Assembly (NCBI GenBank): GCA_041627475.1
Contig: JBFKQZ010000125.1
Span: forward strand, 1-8,924
Reading direction: 5' to 3'
Length of the DNA: 8,924 nucleotides
DNA from: JBFGFG01 sp041627475
GTDB taxonomy: Bacteria > Actinomycetota > Nitriliruptoria > Nitriliruptorales > Nitriliruptoraceae
Made by a program: the position numbers and the translations under genes. Shown here piece after piece: positions 5,107 through 8,924 of the stretch (its first letter is position 1; the number at the start of each line of letters is the position of its first letter). The notes below the pieces were generated by a model, which was not told the origin of the DNA, did not search any database, and saw only the letters and a program-made list of their open reading frames with translations.

Positions 5107-8041
5107 CCGGACCGTCCGCCGGCACGGGCGTCCGGCGCCCGCGCCGGCGGTCCCGGCGGTCGAGCACGGCCCACGCGACGAGCGTCAGCGCCGCTGCGAG
5201 GCTGAGGGCCTGGCCCGCCGTCCACCCCGCCGGGTGGTACCAGAGCCGCACCTCGTGGGTGCCGGCGGGGACGGCCACCGCCCCGAACGCGTGGTCCGCG
5301 GCCACGACGTCGACCGGTTGGCCGTCGAGCTCCGCGCGCCAGGCCGTCTGGATCCCGTCGGCGACGACGAGCCAACCCGCGTCCTCCGCGGCGACCCGGA
5401 CCTCGACGACGTCACCCGCGTCCTGCAGGACGTCGAGCTCCGCGGCCCCCGCCACCGCGTCCTCGTCCCCGCCTGCGCCGAGCACGACGACGTCCGGTGC
5501 GACGCCATCGGCCAGTCGCGCCAGCCGCCGCGACCCGTCCTCCTCGACGACGGACCGGCCGGCCCAGCGGATCCGTGGCAGGGCGTCGGTGCGTTCGTAG
5601 AGCACCGCGCCGTCGACGTGCGCGAGCCGGAGCGCGTCGTCACCAGCGACCACGGCGTCGTAGGCCGGACGGACCCCGTCGGCCGCCAGCTTCACCGTCC
5701 CTGCAGTCGCACCCTGCAGACCGACCCGAATGGCGCTGCCCGGGGGCACGTCCACCTGCGGGACGGCCACCGGCAGCGGTCCCGGTTCGATCCACCAGTG
5801 CAGTCGGGTCGAACCGGCTGCGACGACGGCACCGTCCTGGTCGACGACCGTGACCGTGATCGCGGGCATCCCGGCCAGCCCCTCGTGGTCGACCAACCGC
5901 AGCGTGACGCCGCGCAGCTGGACCGCAGGGCCGATCGGCGCCACTACGGCCTCGCCGGACGAGAGCTCCAGTCCGCCGCTCCCGACCAACGACGGGCCGT
6001 CCCGGCCGAGGAGCGGGTCCGTCGGACCCACGGCCCAGAACCGGGCGGCGGCCCGGTCCAGCAACGGTGACGTGGCCGTGGCAGCATCCGCCGCGAACAT
6101 CGGGAACGTGCTGCTCCGGGCGAACGCATCCGGTTCGATCGCCAGGAGGTACTCGCGGTAGGTCGGCGGCATGAACGAGTGCGAGGTGACCGACCGCAGG
6201 CCGTAGACACCGTTCGTGCTCGAGTACAGCGTCGACCCGGCGGCGGCGAAGCGGTCACCGCCCAGCTCGTCCGCGAGGAACGCGTGTGTGGCCGTCGCAG
6301 GGAACCAGAGCTCGCTCGGTGTGCGCGCGTACCACGGGTTGGCGAACGCCACGGCCTCGGCCGCGAGCAGGACCGGGAGAGCGAGGGCCACGGCGGCACG
6401 GCGGCCCGGCCGCCCTGCGCCGCGGACGAGCAGCGTCACGACGACGCCGGCTGCCACCGTCCCGATGACGAGGGTCGCCAGCGACGACCGCACGAACAGC
6501 CGCACCGACGACGGCGCCACCCCCGTGGCCTCACGTCCGAGGACACCGGAGCCGAGGACCACCACCCCCGCCCCGACGACGAGGAGTCCGACGACCAGGA
6601 CGGCGCGACGCACCTGCCGTGGGTCCACCTCCCAGCCGCCGGCGTCAGCGAGCAGCACCACCGCGGTCAGGATCCCGATCCCGAGGGGCAGCACCAGCTG
6701 GGCCACGACGTACACCAGACGCCCGGCCTCGATGGCCTGCCCGACCGCGACACCGACGAGGGGGACGGTGACCATCGCGACGATGCCCAGCGCCACCAGG
6801 GTCCGACGTGTCCCGAAGCGGCCGCGGCCCTCCTCCGTCACGAGGGACTCGTAGCCGAGGGCAGCCGCTCCCGCCATCACCACGCCGAGCACCGCCCGGA
6901 AGCGGCCGATGTTGTTCGTGCCGAGCAGGGGGATCTGCCCGAACGCCTCGAGCAGCGGTGTGTCGAGGTAGACGAGGAACACCCCGAGGCCACCCACAGC
7001 GGCCAGGAACGGCAGGAGGCCCCGTGGGGCTGCAACGCGGCGACGCCCCACGACGAGCAGTGCGACGAGGACCAGGACGACGACCCCGACCCAGCTCTGG
7101 CCCTCGACGTAGTTCGTGGGCCCGTAGGACGCACGCTCGGCCGGGTTGCCGAACACGTCCGGGACGGCCAGCGTCGCCAGCTGGGTCCAGGGCAACGGGA
7201 CACCGGCGACCCGGGCGCGACCCGCCAGCTCGAGGCTGTCGAGGAAGGACAGGAACGGCAGGAGCTGCACCGCCGCCAGGGCCGTTCCGACGGCCACGGC
7301 AGCCGCCAGCGCGACCAGCCGCGCCACGGCCTGTCGTGCCCGGTGCCCGGCCGCCGCGACACGCACGAGCGCGTAGGCGCCGGCGACGAGCAACGCGTAG
7401 GCGGTCACCGACGGGAAGCCTGCCAACCACATGACGGCGACGACGGCGCCGACCGGCCACGACCGCCGCCACGTCGGGGCCGTCACGCCTCGCTCCACTG
7501 CCCACAGCAGCAACGGGACGAGTGCACCCACCGCCGCCTGTGGCCAGTTGGTCCACACGACGAGGAACGCGCTGTTCACGAAGGCGAGCGCCCCCACGAG
7601 GCTGCTGGTCCGCCGGAGCCCCCATGCGCGGCACAGCAGGAACATGCCGACGACGGCGACGCCGGTCTCCAGGAGCTTGGTGAGCACCGGCGCCAACCAC
7701 AGGGGTGCCACGAGCCATGGCAGCGTCAGCGGTGAGAACGTGCCGACGTTCGGGATGACCCCGAGCGGTTCGCCCGGACCACGCAGGGGGTCCCACATGG
7801 GCAGGTCACCCGACCAGACGCGGTCACGGAAGGCGGCCCGGGCGGGGACGACGCCGTTGACGGTGTCCGTCACCAGTCCGTTGTCGGGCCGGAAGTCGTA
7901 CGGGGTCGCCTCGCTCCACGGCGGCATGGTCCCGATCACGTCCGTGGCGTGGAACGACCCGATGCCCACGATCGGCAACCCGATCGATGCGACGACGGTC
8001 ACCACCAGCACGAGACCGAGCGTTCGCTGCACGCCGGTCAC
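5090..8041 (-). CDS. YfhO-family (GT-C type) polytopic membrane protein, paralogue B, complete
   Basis: A 983-residue integral membrane protein of the YfhO family, whose studied Gram-positive members work with a polyprenyl-phosphate sugar synthase to glycosylate wall polymers outside the membrane. TM1 spans about 9-28. The first outer loop carries D34, E44 and D49, then GDLPMWDPLRGPGEPL at 78-93, a family hallmark. Multiple helices follow to about 565, including FVNSAFLVVWTNWP (154-167) and NYVEGQSWVGVVV (310-322). Residues about 570-940 form a large extracytoplasmic part ending with WLVVADGIQTAWRAELDGQP and HAFGAVAVPAGTHEVRLWY, the conserved YfhO C-terminal beta module. A last helix (942-960) and an Arg-rich tail close it. 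Start GTG 8041 has AGGAGGG five bases upstream; an in-frame GTG at 8092 would fall inside a hairpin and has no comparable site. It lies 61 bases after the sugar transferase on the same strand, so co-transcription is likely. Substrate is not evident from sequence. Confidence 0.95.
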   Translation of the reverse strand: MTGVQRTLGLVLVVTVVASIGLPIVGIGSFHATDVIGTMPPWSEATPYDFRPDNGLVTDTVNGVVPARAAFRDRVWSGDLPMWDPLRGPGEPLGVIPNVGTFSPLTLPWLVAPLWLAPVLTKLLETGVAVVGMFLLCRAWGLRRTSSLVGALAFVNSAFLVVWTNWPQAAVGALVPLLLWAVERGVTAPTWRRSWPVGAVVAVMWLAGFPSVTAYALLVAGAYALVRVAAAGHRARQAVARLVALAAAVAVGTALAAVQLLPFLSFLDSLELAGRARVAGVPLPWTQLATLAVPDVFGNPAERASYGPTNYVEGQSWVGVVVLVLVALLVVGRRRVAAPRGLLPFLAAVGGLGVFLVYLDTPLLEAFGQIPLLGTNNIGRFRAVLGVVMAGAAALGYESLVTEEGRGRFGTRRTLVALGIVAMVTVPLVGVAVGQAIEAGRLVYVVAQLVLPLGIGILTAVVLLADAGGWEVDPRQVRRAVLVVGLLVVGAGVVVLGSGVLGREATGVAPSSVRLFVRSSLATLVIGTVAAGVVVTLLVRGAGRPGRRAAVALALPVLLAAEAVAFANPWYARTPSELWFPATATHAFLADELGGDRFAAAGSTLYSSTNGVYGLRSVTSHSFMPPTYREYLLAIEPDAFARSSTFPMFAADAATATSPLLDRAAARFWAVGPTDPLLGRDGPSLVGSGGLELSSGEAVVAPIGPAVQLRGVTLRLVDHEGLAGMPAITVTVVDQDGAVVAAGSTRLHWWIEPGPLPVAVPQVDVPPGSAIRVGLQGATAGTVKLAADGVRPAYDAVVAGDDALRLAHVDGAVLYERTDALPRIRWAGRSVVEEDGSRRLARLADGVAPDVVVLGAGGDEDAVAGAAELDVLQDAGDVVEVRVAAEDAGWLVVADGIQTAWRAELDGQPVDVVAADHAFGAVAVPAGTHEVRLWYHPAGWTAGQALSLAAALTLVAWAVLDRRDRRRGRRTPVPADGPVSRGS
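5116..5150. terminator. Near-perfect GC hairpin after the SpoIID-like stop codon, inside the 3' end of paralogue B
   Basis: CCGCCGGC (5116-5123) pairs with GCCGGCGG (5143-5150) and CGGGCG (5125-5130) pairs with CGCCCG (5136-5141). The stem thus has 14 base pairs with one A/C mismatch and a five-base loop TCCGG. It begins 10 bases after the plus-strand stop at 5106, the usual place for an intrinsic terminator, and no T-run follows. U-tract-less GC hairpins are commonly proposed as terminators in high-GC actinobacteria. On the minus strand it sits in the codons for the Arg-rich tail of paralogue B, 24 bases before its stop, so it may serve both convergent transcripts. Confidence 0.6.
7542..7600 (-). 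repeat. Conserved DNA segment shared with paralogue A (partner of 2282-2340)
   Basis: Partner copy of the 59-base segment in the other YfhO paralogue; the four mismatches are all synonymous C/G changes. The exact 23-base core here is 7569-7591. Confidence 0.85.
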
Positions 8042-8046
8042 TCGAA

Positions 8047-8053
8047 CCCTCCT
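8047..8053 (-). promoter_or_regulatory. Ribosome binding site AGGAGGG for paralogue B
   Basis: Reading the minus strand, AGGAGGG is followed by TTCGA and GTG at 8041. This near-consensus site fixes the start of paralogue B 51 bases downstream of the longest possible in-frame start at 8092. Confidence 0.85.
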
Positions 8054-8066
8054 GCGGAACCCACGT

Positions 8067-8100
8067 CGCGGGCGGAGGCTAGGGCCCGGCACCGCCCGCG
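8067..8100. other. Intergenic inverted repeat between sugar transferase and paralogue B
   Basis: CGCGGGCGG (8067-8075) and CCGCCCGCG (8092-8100) are perfect 9-base inverted arms around a 16-base loop that itself contains GGGCCC. The element begins three bases after the sugar transferase stop on the minus strand and ends 13 bases before the AGGAGGG site of the next gene. It has no T-run. It could be a partial terminator, an RNA-processing or stability hairpin that sets the ratio of the two genes, or simply GC-rich chance. Confidence 0.5.
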
Positions 8101-8102
8101 GG

Positions 8103-8924
8103 TCAGACGCGGCGTGCGAGCACGACCCAGAGGGTCCGGAACAGGATCTCGAGGTCCAGCACCGGTGACCAGTTCACGAGGTACTGCAGGTCGTAGCCGA
8201 GCTTGTACTCGGCGTCGGTGTGGTAGCGCCCGTGGATCTGCGCCAGACCAGTGATGCCCGGCGGGACCTCGTGCCGCCGCTCGTAGCCGGGGATCGACTC
8301 CTGGAAGTGGCGCGTCAGCTCCGGACGCTCCGGGCGTGGCCCCACGAGGCCCATCTCCCCACGCACGATGTTCCAGATCTGGGGCAGCTCGTCGAGCCGG
8401 GTCGACCGCAACCAGCCACAGCCCGCGACGACGCGGTCGTCCTGCAGGTCGGCCAGCCGGGGACGCCCGTCCTCCTCGGCGTCCGGCCGCATCGTGCGGA
8501 ACTTGACCATCTTGAACGTCCTGCCGGCGGCACCGACACGCGTCTGCCAGAAGAGCACCGGCCGACCGGCGCGGGCAAGGACGTACAGCGCCGTCAGGCC
8601 CGTCAGCGGGAGCAGCAGCGGCGCGAGGACGATGATGAGCGCGAGATCCACGAGCCGCTTCAGGCGCCGCCGGTGCTGCGGCATCGCGTGCGCGCCGACG
8701 AGCAGGAACGGGAGACCACCGACCTCACGGAGCCGCTGCAGGCCGTACAACGTGTCGGCGGCCGAGACCCGCAGCAGCAACGTGTGGCCGGCGTGCTCCA
8801 GGGCCGGCAGCACCGACTCCTGCACCAGCGGCAGGTCGTCGGAGGACAGCAGCAGGACGTCGGTGGCCTCGCGGCGGGTCGCGGCGGCCGCCGCCTCCTC
8901 GGGGGCGGGCCCGCCCCCGACGAC
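8103..8924 (-). CDS. Polyprenyl-phosphate sugar-1-phosphate transferase (Bac_transf family), 5' end outside window
   Basis: An inner-membrane enzyme that starts assembly of an exopolysaccharide or wall glycan by moving a sugar-1-phosphate from a nucleotide sugar onto undecaprenyl phosphate. The visible part is 273 codons, open to the window edge. The first about 90 residues look like the end of the CoA-binding-like fold found in long members (LREVGGLPFLLVGAHAMP). Then come KRLVDLALIIVLAPLLLPL, the single reentrant or membrane helix; GRPVLFWQTRVGAAGRTFKM and VKFRTMRPDAE, the catalytic-domain start; LRSTRLDELPQIWNIVRGEM, carrying the conserved acidic DE pair; GLVGPRPERPE; and PPGITGLAQIHGRYHTDAEY. 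These match the PF02397 core through to its end. Long homologues have further N-terminal membrane helices, presumably lying beyond 8924. The GTG at 8825 is internal to the open frame and should not be taken as the start. The gene is followed by paralogue B on the same strand. The transferred sugar (galactose, glucose or other) cannot be told. Confidence 0.95.
   Translation of the reverse strand, partial: VVGGGPAPEEAAAAATRREATDVLLLSSDDLPLVQESVLPALEHAGHTLLLRVSAADTLYGLQRLREVGGLPFLLVGAHAMPQHRRRLKRLVDLALIIVLAPLLLPLTGLTALYVLARAGRPVLFWQTRVGAAGRTFKMVKFRTMRPDAEEDGRPRLADLQDDRVVAGCGWLRSTRLDELPQIWNIVRGEMGLVGPRPERPELTRHFQESIPGYERRHEVPPGITGLAQIHGRYHTDAEYKLGYDLQYLVNWSPVLDLEILFRTLWVVLARRV

Noticed and set aside
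6179..7735. Long plus-strand open frame antisense to paralogue B
   Set aside because: Same charged, low-complexity composition as the antisense frame of paralogue A; it is a shadow of the YfhO gene.
8042..8092. Upstream GTG start (8092) for paralogue B adding 17 Arg-rich residues
   Set aside because: It lies in the inverted-repeat arm, has no good ribosome binding site, and paralogue A aligns from the GTG at 8041 with no counterpart of the extension.
1..8924. tRNA, rRNA, CRISPR, insertion sequence or attachment site
   Set aside because: No cloverleaf-like segment, regularly spaced short repeats, transposase-like frame or terminal inverted repeats were seen; the coding genes occupy almost all of the window.

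Overview
The window is very GC-rich (roughly 70% by eye), with strong third-position G/C, GTG starts and purine-rich ribosome binding sites. This fits a high-GC Gram-positive actinobacterium. The exported protein with DWNGNGRDT-type C-terminal repeats resembles those of Cellulomonas-like and Nocardioides-like genera, but family-level placement is a guess. No rRNA, tRNA, CRISPR, transposase or phage gene was seen, and there is no gene-free stretch longer than about 220 bases.

Four genes fill the window. Reading from the right edge leftwards on the minus strand: (1) a polyprenyl-phosphate sugar-1-phosphate transferase (8924 to 8103, 5' end outside the window); (2) after a 61-base gap holding a GC hairpin, a 983-residue YfhO-family GT-C membrane protein (8041 to 5090). 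Facing it on the plus strand is (3) a secreted SpoIID/LytB-domain protein with five C-terminal DWxGxG repeats (3001 to 5106). Its stop overlaps the 3' end of gene 2 by 17 bases. Diverging from gene 3 across a 219-base intergenic region is (4) a second YfhO-family protein (2781 to 1, C-terminal 40-60 residues cut off by the window edge), a clear paralogue of gene 2.

Taken together this looks like part of a cell-envelope polysaccharide or surface-glycosylation locus. The sugar-1-phosphate transferase would load the first sugar onto undecaprenyl phosphate at the inner membrane face. The YfhO-type proteins would use polyprenyl-linked sugars on the outside to decorate a polymer or protein. The SpoIID/LytB protein would act on, or bind, the peptidoglycan to which such polymers are attached. 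That functional linkage is inference from family membership and proximity.

The most notable points are: the paralogous YfhO pair bracketing an inverted spoIID-like gene, with patchy conservation between the copies; a near-perfect 35-base hairpin placed 10 bases after the spoIID-like stop but inside the coding end of the opposing gene; and internal DNA-level repetition in the C-terminal repeats. I found no unmistakably new system. The best candidate for novelty is the coupling of two YfhO paralogues with a permuted SpoIID/LytB-repeat protein.
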